A stretch of 64,000 nt of DNA from Symbiodinium natans (Eukaryota > Sar > Dinophyceae > Suessiales > Symbiodiniaceae): assembly GCA_905221605.1 (NCBI GenBank), contig CAJNDS010001258.1, forward strand, positions 508,357 to 572,356, in the 5' to 3' direction. The first letter of the stretch is position 1. Each line of letters begins with the position of its first letter. Shown here one piece after another: positions 1 to 12,900 of this stretch. Below the pieces are notes generated by a model, which was given only the letters and a program-made list of their open reading frames with translations, had not been told where the DNA came from and did not search any database. Position numbers and translations under genes: made by a program.

Positions 1-840
1 AACAAGGATTGTAGCATTTGGGTCTATATTCGGGGTACCCTTTGGATGGATTTGTAAGCCTGACCCCTTAGGGTTTAGGGTTTAGAGTTTAGGGTTTAGG
101 GGGTTTACGGGTTTAGGGGTTTAGGGTTTAGGGGTTTAGGGGTTTGGGGGTTTAGGGGTTTAGGGGTTTAGGGTTTAGCTGGCTGGTTCTGTGCCCTCTA
201 TAATCCCCTAAAGGGTATTCATATGCGCTTGCATTCCACGCAATCGACTCCCCCCCCCCCCCCCAAAGGTATCTCCCCCCCCCTTTCTGGGATCCCCCCC
301 CCCCCTCCCCCCAAACCCTGCCCGTTAACCCTGAAAACATCACGAACCACGGGGCGGGGAGAGAGAAACCCTCGACCTAACCCCAAACCCGGAACCCTAA
401 GCCCTCAACCCTAAACCCACCAATGAACCACAGGGGGGGAGAAGGGTAAACCCGAAACCTTAACCGCTTTAACCCTGTAAACCCAGCACGAACCGCGGGG
501 GAGAGGAGAAACCACAAATCTCCACTACCCCAAACGTTGAACCCTAAACTCTAAACCCACCGTGAACCAATGGACCAAGGGGGTCAGAGTGAAAATCCTG
601 AACTCTACAGCCTAACCCTCAGTCCTAAACCCCTAATAAACCCCTAAAACCCCAAACCCCTTTCAGAGGGTTTGAGAGGGCGGCCCTAAACCCTAAACCC
701 TAAACCCTGAACCCTAAACCCTGAACCCTAAACCCTAAACCCTAAACCCTAAACCCTAAACCCTAAACCCTAAACCCTAAACCCTAAACCCTAAACCCTA
801 AACCCTAAACCCTAAACCCTAAACCCTAAACCCTAGCAAG
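1..840. repeat. Telomere-like repeats, both orientations
   Basis: TTTAGGG-type units at 69-178 give way to C-runs (250-310), degenerate CCCTAA units, and a clean CCCTAAA array at about 684-836. A small foldback-like stretch near 190-235 resembles 6590-6650. No exon was recognised upstream of 841. Confidence 0.8.
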
Positions 841-916
841 GATCACATCGGCCCGCCTGGGCTGCGCAGACACGTGGCGGGACCTGCCCAAGGTCCTCGA
901 TGTGATTCAGGCCAGG
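841..916 (+). CDS. Hydrolase exon 1 (of those visible)
   Basis: Acceptor GCAAG|G at 840/841. One base plus 25 codons reads ITSARLGCADTWRDL then PKVLDVIQAR, the helix before the nucleophile elbow in this family. It ends in AGG followed by a GA donor (917-918), giving phase 0. Confidence 0.75.
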
Positions 917-3900
917 GATGGTTTAGGGTTAGGGTTAGAGGGTTTAGGGTTCTAGCCCTAAACCCTAAACCCTAAACCCTAAACCCCAAACCCCAAATCC
1001 TAAACCCCAAACCCCAAACCCCAAACCCCAAGCCCCAACCCCTAAACCCATCCAGGCAACATGCCCGCAGCAGCAGATCTTCGCCATTGGCTTCTCGATG
1101 GGCCCGGGGCTTTCAGAGCTTGAGGGTTTAGGGTTAAGGGTTTAGGGTTTAGGGTTCAGGGTTTAGGGGCTTGCAGAGCTTGGGGACCCTTGAGCTCCTA
1201 AAGCCTAACGCCCTTAAACGGGGGTTTAGGGTTTAGGGTTATTAGGGTTTTGGGTATCGGGTTTAGGGTTTAGGGTTTGGGGTTCAGGGTTGTAGGGCTT
1301 CGGCCCCTGAACCCACGACCTCTTTGCCTAAACCCCTGAACCCTAAACATCCGTGAGCTTTGAGTCATGGAGAGAACAAGCTCTGTCGGCCCGTTGACAA
1401 CAGCAAACCCGAAACCCTAAACCCTATTTTAAAGCCTAAACCCTAAACCCTAAACCCTAAACCCTAAACCCTAAACCCTAAACCCTAAACCCTAAACCCT
1501 AAACCCTAAACCCTAAACCCTAAACACCCTCAACTCGAAAGCGCACCCACGAGAGGGCGGAGGAGGTGGGGGGTTGTATTTTGCATGTCGGGCTGATACT
1601 GCAGAGTCCTGGGCCTTCTCTTTATGGGTTTCCCGAGCATCAGAGTTTAGGGTTCGGTTCTAGGCTTTAGGCTTCCGGCGTATACAGGGGAATGAAGGGC
1701 TGAAGTAAGGCGCCCAACTTGTTACACAGCTATTTTGGTGGCTGCGTGCTCTAGGTATACCAGCCCGGGAACGAATGCAGACAAGAGCTTCCTAGAGAAT
1801 TTAGGGCTTAGGGTGTAGTATTCAGGGTTTGGGGCCTATGCGGCTAGTTTCCATGAGGATCATGGACTGTACCAGCAGGAGGGTGAAGCATCGGGGCTGC
1901 CTCGGGCAGTGGAAGCTGGTGGCCTTTGAAACCCAAGCTTCACGCCATGCAGGAGATTGCGTATCACGCACGGCAGACCCGACTGAACCCGCGATCATAC
2001 CACACCTACATTGACGAAGACTTCATGGGAAGACTCAAAGGGCGTCAGTCTCAATTGCCACAGCAGCACAGTGCAAGAGTCTGTCCTGCAGCACTTCGAC
2101 GATGATTAGACATGGCGTCTGACGGCATCATGAGCATTCCATGCAGTACAGGTTGCACAAAGCCAATTTGTAATTGAGGTTGTTAGCGCCGACGAGCCCT
2201 AATTCGGCTTAGTGTGTGCATGTGCCTGCACATACGAACTGAAATGGCGCTCTTCTCGAAGCCAAGGACTGTATGCACGATGTTTTGGGGCCATAGAGAC
2301 AGGGTAATTATGGGGATCAAGCGTCCCATGAGTCCTATCCCTTAACTGAACCCCTAAAGCCAACCTGCAGATAGGGCTTTGCCTTAGTCATAGGCATTTT
2401 GTGGTACTCAAGGCATGGAGTGTATGTACCACAGCAGATGCCCTGTGACTTCCCCCCCTCCCCGACTGTCCAACCCACCCCCGTGGCATATTCCACCCTA
2501 AATCCCTCAACCCTGAACCCTAAATCCCTAATCCCTAAACCCTAAACCCTAAACCCTAAACCCTAAACCCTAAACCCTAAACCCTAAACCCTAAACCCTA
2601 AACCCTAAACCCTAAACCCTAAACCCTAAACCCTAAACCCTAAACCCTAAACCCTCCCTCAAACCTGGAGCCTACCCAGTGAGGCGGCACCATCCTCGCG
2701 AAGTTCTTGGGCGAGTTTGAGCAGAGCTCGCGCATCGCCGCAGGCGCCAGGGCTGGTAGCTCCAGGGAAGCCCTGTTCAACTCCTAAGCCTTCCCTCAAG
2801 CCTCAAGCCTCAAGCCTCAACCCTCAAGCCTCAACCCTCAACCCTCAACCCTGGACCCTAAACCCTAAACCCTAAACCCTAAACCCTAAACCCTAAACCC
2901 TAAACCCTAAACCCTAAACCCTAAACCCTAAACCCTAAACCCTAACCCTTTAGATAAACCCTAAACCACGGCCCTGGAAGCCCTGAGCCTTACGGGCCAA
3001 GCTCCAAGCTGTTGGGGTTGGTCTTGGGTCTGCACGCCATCTTGTAATGTTTAGGAATACGGAGTTAACCCTAAACCCTAAACCCTAAACCCTGAACCCT
3101 AAACCCTAAACCCTAAACCGTAGATACCATTTCCATTTTCTAACCGCGCCCCACCCCCTAGCACCCAAGCCATAGCAACCATATACCTCAACCCTCAACT
3201 CACGAAAATGCCAACACCAACCTGAAGAACCCATACTATGGAACTACCCACACCCCCATAGACAAACCCCAACCTCAACCCCATAGACCAATACCCCCAT
3301 AGAAAAGCCGATAGTATCCTGCCGAAATCCCTAACCCTAGAAAATGGAAATGGTATTCTCTAATAAAATATTTGTAATAGGAATAAGGTTTGGGTTCAAG
3401 GTCGAACTGAACTAGAACGATCCTTGTAGCATAGCATGAGTTACTTGTCTAACATCCATTTTCAGCTTCAACCGCACCCTCACTGGAGCATTTAGAGCAT
3501 ACTTGGAGGTTCATGGTACTTACTAACCAATTATAACTGTACTTATAACCCTACTTATAATACCCCTAAAGGGCCTTATAGGGGTTATCCCACCTCTAAG
3601 TAGGGTTATAAGTACAGTTATAATTGGCTAGTAAGTACCATGAACCTCCAAGTAGAGGAAGTGTCTCATGGTCTCCTGCATACATCTCTCCATGGCGCCA
3701 TGAAAGCTGGCCGGGCATTTGCCTCGTTCTTTTGGGCACAAAAGGGCGCCATTCCAGCCTTTTCTTGCGGGCCGTCCTGGCTCCTGGTGCGTTCCCACAC
3801 AGGGTCAGTCACGTTTCGCGGGGCCAAGCACAATGAACAGACGGACTCGGACTTGCGCATTCTCACCACGTTCCGGAGATGTTCGAGTTTCCAACAGTTG

Positions 3901-6900
3901 CGTAGTGAGGAAGAGCGTATCCAGCGGAAATGTGCAGCGCGGTTTGCCACCAGATTTCGGTCCAGTTTCAGTAGTCTCAGTGGGCGGCCTTCATACTTGT
4001 GCAATGCGGGCAGATGGTCAGCTCGTGTGCTTTGGAGGATGCAACGGTTTTGGGCAGCGTGACGTCCCAGCAGATTTGGGACCAGTTTTGGCAGTCTCAG
4101 CAGGCTTGTCGCATACTTGTGCAGTGCGGTCAGATGGTCAGCTCGTATGCTTTGGACACAACGATTATGGACAGTGTGACGTGCCAGCAGATTTGGGACC
4201 AGTTTTGGCAGTCGCAGCGGGCGGTTTGCATACGTGTGCAATTCGGGCAGATGGTCAGCTCGTCTGCTTTGAATCACACAGTGGTGGTAGGTGGAGTGAT
4301 GTGCCAGCAGATTTGGGACCAGTTTTGGCAGCCGCATCAGGCAGGTTTCATACTTGTGCAGTGGGGTCAGATGGTCAGCTCGTATGCTTTGGCCGCAACG
4401 ATTATGGACAGTGTGACGTGCCAGCAGATTTGGGACCAGTTTTGGCAGTCTCAGGGGGCGATTTTTATTCTTGTGCAGTGCGATCAGATGGTCAGCTCGT
4501 CTGTTTTGGACGCAACGATTATGGACATTGTGACGTGCCAGCAGATTTGGGAGCAGTTTCATCTTCAATCCCAAGGCCGAGCGCTGGACGGAGCTGCGGC
4601 GCTGAGGGGCCGGCAGGCACGGGCACTCGGCCAGATACGAGCTCCCTCGTAGCTGGCCGAGTGCCCGCATTTTGCCGCCGGCCCCTCGGGGGAGCAGCTC
4701 CGTTCTAGCGCTCGGAATGATGGGAGCAGTTTTGGCGATCTCAGCGGGCGATCATCATGCTTGTGCAGTGCGAGCAGATGGTCAGCTCGTATGCTTTGGA
4801 CGCAATGATGATGGACAGTGTTACGTGCCAGCAGTTTTGGCACCAGTTTAGCGGGTCATTGTCATACTTGCGCTCTGCCCTAAACCCTAAACCCTAAGCC
4901 CTAAACCCTAAACCCTAAACCTTAAAGCCTAAACCCTAAACCCTAAACCCTAAACCCTGCTTTGGAGACAACTTTTATGGGAAGAGTCGAGTCCGGCGAT
5001 CGTGAAGAAAATGGAGAGTGACCATCAAGCCTTCAGCAACTCCAAACGCAAATGCTGCCTATCGTTACCTTGAACTCCATAATCGTTTTGACCTAACTGA
5101 TATTCAACGTTTTTCTGTATAAATATGCTGGCTGTAATGTCCGACCCTTTCTTTTTCATTTGGTTTTCGTTTCCTAAATATCTTTGCCTCATCCCCTACA
5201 TCTAGTTCAGGACATACATGGTTCTTCTTTCACTTCGTTGTTAAATTAATTTCACTTTGAATTGATTGTTGGGTTTTCGGGCATCCTCTGGCGTCAATCC
5301 CCTGGCCGAGTGCTTCATGTGATTGTTATAGGTGAGTAATATTTCTAATATGTAATCTGGCCATTGGATGTTTTGTTTTCCCTTTTTTCCTCATCTTCGT
5401 CAACTCTCCGATATAGCATCTCTTTAAATGTGCGGATGGCTCTTTCGCTAAAATTTGGGTGCGCCCTCGTTCTATGATGTTCTATGTTTTCATCCTTCAA
5501 ATGCTCTTGTATCGCTTCTTTGTTCAACGCGCCTTCATCATCTGCATAGTTTATATCGGGTTTCTTACCCATCTGGTTTAGCCACTCAATCATTCCACTC
5601 GCTACGTCTCCTTCTTGTTTGCTCTTTATCGGCACTACATACATGAATTTATCAAAAACATCAATCCTCGAAACACCTACCTTAAACTTGTGTTCACCCA
5701 AATCGCTTTTCAAAAACAAATCCATCTGATACTCGTAGGCGGAATGAGGGGCGATAAGGCTATTTTGACCTACCGGCTTTTTTTTCTCAACGTTTTTTTC
5801 CTAAACACTCGTTAACATCGCCCATTGTTATAGTTGTGTCCTTCTCTCGTGCTTCGCTTAATGTCGTTTGTTTTAAACCATAGCCCCCCCTAAACCCCTA
5901 AACCCCTAACCCCTAAACCCCTAAAACCCCAAGCCCCTAAAACCCCTAAACCCTAAAACAACCTAAAGCCCAAAAAAGCCTAAAACCTTAAACAAACCTA
6001 AAACCCTAGCGCCCTAAAACCCTAAAAACCCTAAACCCTCAACCCTTTTCGGCGCTAATAGGGTATAGAGGCCTAAAACCGGAACCCTAAAACCCTATAA
6101 CCCGAAAACCCTAAATAGCCCAAAAAACCCTAACCTTAGACCCTAAACCCTAAAACCCTCAACCCTTTTCGGCATTGCAGGTGTGATCGTCTCCTCGCCG
6201 CTGGCGTACCCTGGGCACCAGCTCGAGCTGGAGCAGAGGCGGCCCCACCACCTACCACCTGTAAGCCTCACCCTAGACCCCATAGGGTTTAGGGTTTAGG
6301 GTTTAGGGTTTAAGGGGTCTAAGGGGTTTAAGGGGTTTAAGGGGTTTAAGGGGTTTAAGGGGTTTATGGGGATTAAGGGGTTTAAGGGGTTTAAGGGGTT
6401 TAAGGGGTTTAAGGGGTTTTAGGGGTTTAAGGGGTTTAAGGGGTTTAAGGGGTTTAAGGGGTTTAAGGGGGTTTAAGGGGTTTAAGGGGTTTAAGGGGGT
6501 TTAAAGGGGGTTTAAAGGGGGTTTAAAGGGGGTTTAAGGGGTTTAAGGGGTTGAGGGTTTGGCTGGCTGGTTCTTCGTAGGGAAGGGAATGCGGCACCCT
6601 ATATAATCTTTTGAAGGGTATATATAGGGCCCTTACTCCCTCATTCCCTACTAGGAAACAGGGCGTCAGGTTTAAGGTGTCTGGTTTGGTTGAGAGTGTA
6701 GGCCCCAGCACGATGTTGGATTTCGGACTTCGTGTTTCCGAAAGAGGGGTTGCAGCGATGCCCAAATCTGGCTTGTTGAAGGACTACTTTGGGCTAAATT
6801 CTACAGAGGATGAGGGTTCAGCATGCTCGGTCTTGGTAGGCCCTGCGGGGCATTTCATATTCTCATTTTTTGGTGTTAAGAGGATCATGAATGCAGAGTA

Positions 6901-9900
6901 GGCCCTTATTCTTCTTGTAGGGCGCAGGTTCCCCTATACGCCCTTTTTCAACTGAGAAGCGTCACCTTGTTTTTCTAAGCCATTGTCTAGCTTGTAGCCC
7001 TAAACCCGAAAGCATGGTCTGGTAGCCCTAAACCCTAAAGCATGGTCTGGTAGCCCTAAACCCTAAACCATGGTCTAGTAGCCCCAAACCCTAAACCATG
7101 GTCGAGTAGCCTAAGCAAACCATGAACCAGAAAGCGATGCCGGCAGGTGTATCGCCCCCTGAAGGCACTGTAGGCTTCCCAAAGGCCATACAACCCGAAG
7201 CCTGGATGCCGGCGCCCTAAACCCTAAACCCTTAACTTCTTCCACACCGCACTGAAGTCTGCCTCGTGAGTTCACTCTCGGTCTTGAGAAGGGTCTGGTG
7301 CTGAGTTCTGCTCGAAGACCTTCGCTAGGTGCCGAGTTCCAGTGTGTGCCTGTCTTTCTGGTTCTTCGTGGGTTTAGGGTTTGGGGCTACTAGACCGTGG
7401 GTTACGGTGTAGGGCTACTAGACCCAAGACTAGGAGATCTGCGACATGTTTCTTGGGTCCGAAGCCCATGGAAGTGTTGAGGTGGTGCTCATTCTGACTA
7501 CAAGAAGTTCTTGATCTACAGCCGTGCGAGAGCAACTGAGACATCGCTTCGGATGTGGCTCAAGCCAGGCCACTGGTCTGCCAGACCATGCCCTAAAACC
7601 AAAACCCTAAACCCTAAACCCTAAACCCGAAACCCTAAACTCTAATTAAACCCTGAACCCTGAACCCTAAACCCTAAACCCTAAACAGACCTCGGCATCG
7701 CCAGCCACTGCTGGGACGACTCTAGAGAGTGTGTACGAAGAGACTTCGCAAGACGCTGCACGAAGAGACTGCTGTTGCTGCGGGGAGCTGAACAAGTCGC
7801 TCGTTGATCCCTCTGACTACAAGTCGGCTGATCTTCTTGGCGTGGGTACCTAGAGCCTAAAACTTAAACCCGGAACCCTAAAGCCCTCAGCGGTTTAAGA
7901 TCTCAGGTCTGTGGGTGTTAGTTCAGGGAGTTTGCTGGGGCGCCAAGTTGCCGCCAACGGCACTTAAAGGCAACACACCCTTAAACCTCCAAGGGTTCAG
8001 GGTTTTACCCTAACCCTAAATCCAACACCCTAAACCCTGAACCCTAAACCCTCTAAGCCCCAACCCTGAAACCCCAAAACCTGTTGCAGCGCCTTCCTGT
8101 ACATGTCATGCAGCAGTTTGTCAGGTAGGCTTTAGGCCCAAACCAGTAGGCTATGAGCACAAACACATTTCAAGCATTGCACAGTTTAGTAGTGCCATAG
8201 CCCAATCATAGTGCAAAGACTTCATGTCATTCTTTCTCTCTCTTTGTCCGCTTGTGTTAAAAGATTTGCTCCGCGTTTGTGAGGGTTAGCAATGGCTGGG
8301 AGGGACGATGCTAGGGAAGTGCGCAATCCACTAGTTTCAACCTCACAGCCCGCTGGTCCTCACCAGCACAAACCCTTAACCCCCTAAACCCCTACGCAAG
8401 GAAGGTACTGAGCTTCCTCATGGCCCAGCCGCTGAAGGCAAGGCCTTTGGAAAGGTTTTGGGGTTTAGGGTTTAGGGTTTAGAGTTTACAAGGGTTTTGG
8501 GGTTTAGGGTTTGGGGTCCTAAGCTCGAAGCCCTTGAACATTCGTGGAGGGTACGCGGCTTGGATTTTGGAACGAAACCTCATGCATGGGTCGGTGCCTT
8601 TGGAGTTTAAGGCGTTTTGTTGCTTTAAGGCAGTTTGGGGGCCTTGGGTTTTAGGGCTTAGGGTTTAGGGGTTGAGCTTGAGGGAAGTCGCTCAAGCAGC
8701 CTTCATCCGCGGCATCGACGGGTCGTTTTGGATGTTTAGCGCTTGGGTTCCCTAGGCCCTGCACACAAATCCCTAAAAGCCGAATTCCCTAAACCCTAGA
8801 CCCTCCACCCTTAAACCCTAATTACACCCTTAAACCGAATTCCCTCGAACAAATCCTGAGGGATGTTTCAGCATGTGGGGCTCAGGTTTCGGAGTTCATA
8901 AGCCCAAGGCTCATGATCGCACCTTTGGCTTCAGGTTCTTGGGTTCAGGTTAGGGTGGAGGGCTTAGTAGGGTGTAGGGGGTTTAGGGTTTAGGCTTTAG
9001 GGTCAAGGCTTTCCAACGCCCGCAAGAACAAACCGAACCGCTGTGAAAGGTGTGGCTGTGGAAGTGCCTGGGCCATGATTCATGTGGGTGCACCCGAAAC
9101 CCCGAAACCTTGAACCGCCAAAACCCCCCGAAACCCCCCCCCCCCTATACCCATGGACCCCGAAACCCTAACCCCTAACCCCTAAGCCCTAAGCCCTAAG
9201 CCCGAAGCCCTTTGCCTGAAACCTTGCAGCCCCCTAAGACCTACGCCTCTCATAAAGCAACCCGAAGCCCTTAACCCTTACGCAGGACGTGTTTGGGACA
9301 GGAGCCTTTGGGTTTAGGTTTTAGGGTTTAGGGTTTAGGGTTTATGGTTTAGGGTTTAGGGTTTAGGGCTGCTTTGGGCTTGTGTTTTAGGATTGGGGGA
9401 TGAGAACTTTATCCCCGGTTTAGAACTTTATCCACTTGTAAACCCAAGACCCTAACTAACTTGGGATGTTCCCACTTATTCTAGCAGTCCTTAATCGGGA
9501 TTATCATAGGGGGTACAATCATCCCTATTACGGACTGTTAGTATAAGGGGAAGCATCCCAACCCTCGCCGCTAAACCTAGAAACCAAAAAGAATAAATGA
9601 GCAAATGCTCTGCAGACTAACGAGCCCTAAGCCCTCAACTTTGCTACACCCCAAGCCCTAATCCTTACAACCCTAAACCCGAACCCCTAGACCCTAAACC
9701 CTAAATCCAAGGGTAGTTTCATGGTCCCTGAATATGGGCCCTTAAAAGGGGACCTCTCATGTACCCCTTGTATACCCTATACAAATTAGGGGCCCTTGCT
9801 TCAGAAGCCTTTAAAGGAGGTCAGGGACCATATTCAGGGCCCATGAAACTACCCCTAAGCCCTAAGCCCTAAGCCCTAAGCCCTAAACCCTAGGAACGAC

Positions 9901-12900
9901 CCTAGACCCTAAACCCCAAACCCTAAACCCTAAACCCCAAGCCCTAAGCCCTAAGACCTAAGCCCTAAACCCTAGGAACGACCCTAAACCCTAAACCCCA
10001 AACCCTAAACCCTAAACCCCAAACCCTAAACATTCCTAAACTCTAACCTATGGCAAGCCCTGGCTTGCGCCGAGGAAGCGCGATCAGATCGCGAGCCTCT
10101 GGCCCAAATGCGACATGGGCGAGGCGCAGTTTAGGGTTTAGGGTTTAGGGTTTAGGGTTTAGGGTTTAGGGTTTAGGGTTTAGGGTTTAGGGTTTAGGGT
10201 TTAGGGTTAGGGTTTGATTAGGGTTTAGGGTTTCGGGTTTGGGGGGTTTATGGTTTGGGATTTGGGGTTTGGGGTTTTGGGGGTTTTGCGGTTTGGGGTT
10301 TAGGGCTTCGCGCAGTCTACGGGAAACCCACCTCGTACCGGGCTTGCTGTTGAAACAAGATACCGAATCTCCGCAATATGCTGGTGAGTATATGTCCGGC
10401 AACCCTAAACCCTAAACCCTACACCCTAAACCCTAAACCCTGATTCCTGAACCCTAAACCGTGTGTTGCCGCGGGATCCTTTAAATTGCATCCCCCTTAA
10501 GTTAAGCCCCCTTGCAGCCCCCTTGAAGCACTAAACCCTAAACCCTAAACCCTGAACCCTGAACCCTGAACCCTAAACCCTAAACCCTACTTGGACATTC
10601 ATGGGTACTTATAACTCCAATTTGTCAGTCTACTTATAGCCTACTTAGGGGACTTAGGGGGCTTATAAGTACAGTTATAATTGAGGTTCCAAGTACCCAT
10701 GAACCTCCAAGTAAAGCTCCTAATCCCGAGGAACCAGCATAGGTAGGATGTTTACGGGTAGAGGATTCGAGTTTTCTTTACTTACCCTAAACTTTAGAAC
10801 CTAAACCCCAAACCCTAAACCCTAAACCCTAACCCCTAAACCCTAAACCCTAAACCCTGAACCCTAAACCCTAAACCCTGAACCCCAAAGACTTGTTTAG
10901 GGTTCAGCCCAGCGCTGAAGGACCCTCGAGCACCCAAAACCTCCCTAATTTTTAAAAGCCCCAAACCCGAAACCCGATGCCCCAAAACCTCCCTAAACCC
11001 TAAACCCTAAACCCTAAACCCTAAACCCTAAACCCTAAACCCTAAACCCTAAACCCTAAAACCCTAAACCCTAAACCCTAAACCCTAAACCCTAAACCCT
11101 AAACCCTAAAGGTTTAGGGTTCAGGGTTTAGGGTTTAGGGTTTAGGGTTTCGGGTTTAGGGTTTAGGGTTTAGGGTTCAGGGTTTAGGGTTTAAGGTTTT
11201 GAGTTTGGGGTTTAGGGTTTCCCGGTCCAGGTGATGAAGAGCACGTCGCTGCTGAACGTGGTCGGGTACATGCTGGATGCTCGCCCATAGCCCTAAACCC
11301 TAAACCCTCGGCCCTCGACCCTCAACCCTGAAACCCCTAAACCCTGAACCCCAAACCCCTGAAGCCCTAAATTTTTAAACCCTAAACCCTAAACCTTACA
11401 TCCTAAACTCAGCCTCGCTCGAAAGACTCAGCCGGTCCCACTCGCAAACTAAGCGTCCCACCCTGAATCTGTTAACCCCTAGTTAACCGCCCACCCTGAG
11501 GCCACAACGCTTCTAGATGTTCGTTCCCCTTATACTTAGATGCCTCATGAAGAAGAAAGGCTACACTCTTTGTTGTCAGGATGCCACCCTAAACTGTAAA
11601 CCCCTGAATCCTAAACCCCAAACCCCAAACCCCAAACCCTCTACAATCCCGTACATATGCTGGCTTCGCGGATGACCAGTATAGGTGCAACAGCTTGGGG
11701 AAGTCACCCGACTTGATGCGCAGTGGCAAAAATCTGCCTCCATGCGCTGGATCGAGCTTGCCAGCCAGTCCGACCCGGTCATGCCGTCGCTCGGACAACT
11801 CCAGCTCATCCGAGGAGGAGCAAAGGCTGACTCCGCACCAAGAGCGAATCTCAGCGCAACTCGATCTTCAGCGGCAGGCGGTCCCCAGGGACGGGGACTG
11901 CCTCTTCTCGTCGCTGTCGAAGAAGCTCTACAAACCCTCCTGCCACGATGGCTTGTCATTGGGCGGAGTCTGAGGTTTGCAAGGTGTTAAACCCTGACCC
12001 TCGCCTTTTGTCCAGAGCACTCAACCCTAAGCCCGAAACACAATTCTGACCCTGACAAGTAGGCTGGAGGGTTGCGGGTAGGTTTAGATGTTTGGGGTTG
12101 ATAGGGGATTGAGGGCTTAGGGTTCTGGATGACCCCCAAACTCGTATTCTTTGTAGGATACCTGAAAATCGCGACCGGGTTTCAGAATTCGCTTAGTCTT
12201 GCCAGGTAAGTAACCTTGAGTTTTTGGGCGCTACGTGGTTTCCGAAATTGGGGGTACCCTATTGGGTCCCTATTATAAGGGAGCCTACTATTTGGGGTCT
12301 TCTTTTAGGAGTCCTCTATTTTTCGTAAGCCTCCCCCCGCCCCCATTTTACCCAACGGGTAACCTGTATCTCCTCTCAAAACTAAGCCCTCGGGAGACTC
12401 TAACCCTAAACCCTAAACCCTAAACCCTAAACCCTAAACCCTAAACCCTAAACCCTAAACCCTAAACCCTAAACCCTAAACCCTAAACCCTAAACCCTAA
12501 ACCAGGCCCCAGGCCCTTGTGCAAACTGTGCGAGCTGCTGGGGGCCAGTTTTGGGTGGTTTGGGTGGCCTGGGTGGCCTTACGCCCTAGACAGAATAAAC
12601 CCTAAACCCTAAACCCTGAACCCTAAACCCTCAACCCTCAACCCTCAACCCTCAACCCTAACCCTAAACCCTAAACCCTAAACCCTAAACCCTAAACCCT
12701 AAACCCTAAACCCTAAACCCTAAACCCGTCTTTAGCAGACATTAGAGTTCGGGGTTTCTACAGGATTTAATGCGTAAGGATTAGGGTGTGGCGGCTTCGT
12801 CGGTAACCAGAGATCCCTGCAAGCTCCGTAAAATCGGTCCCAGAGTAGACTAGGGTTTAGGGTTTAGGTTCTAGTGTTTAGAGTTTAGGGTTTAGGGTTT

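Larger units (their letters stand above)
3719..4990 (+). pseudogene. RCC1-like repeat gene fragment, interrupted twice
   Basis: An open frame (3719-4708, no good ATG) carries five units of 39-40 residues with the pattern HTCAVRxDGQLVCFG and YGQCDVPADLGPV, typical of the RCC1-like beta-propeller repeats abundant in dinoflagellates. RCC1-like proteins serve varied scaffold or exchange-factor roles, so no specific function is assigned. The fifth unit is cut by a palindrome (4578-4714) that shifts frame and brings a stop. A sixth unit resumes at about 4723 in another frame. A seventh begins near 4853, is cut by telomere-like repeats (4878-4957), and continues as CFGDNFYG at 4958. The fragment lies inside hydrolase intron 3 and is probably non-functional. 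Confidence 0.7.

Noticed and set aside
223-414. Proline-rich and NPKP or GFRV-type open frames (also near 10187, 12235, 39746, 42995, 45505, 56048)
   Set aside because: They are translations of telomere-like heptamers; stops are rare simply because of the repeat.
1-840. A true chromosome end
   Set aside because: Arrays of the same kind occur over the whole window in both orientations, and exons follow immediately.
6611-6901. 96-codon plus-strand open frame
   Set aside because: No domain, no good splice context, and it partly overlaps a foldback-like stretch.
7540-7570. Relict dinoflagellate spliced leader (GGCTCAAG string)
   Set aside because: Only eight bases match; the upstream part of the leader is absent.
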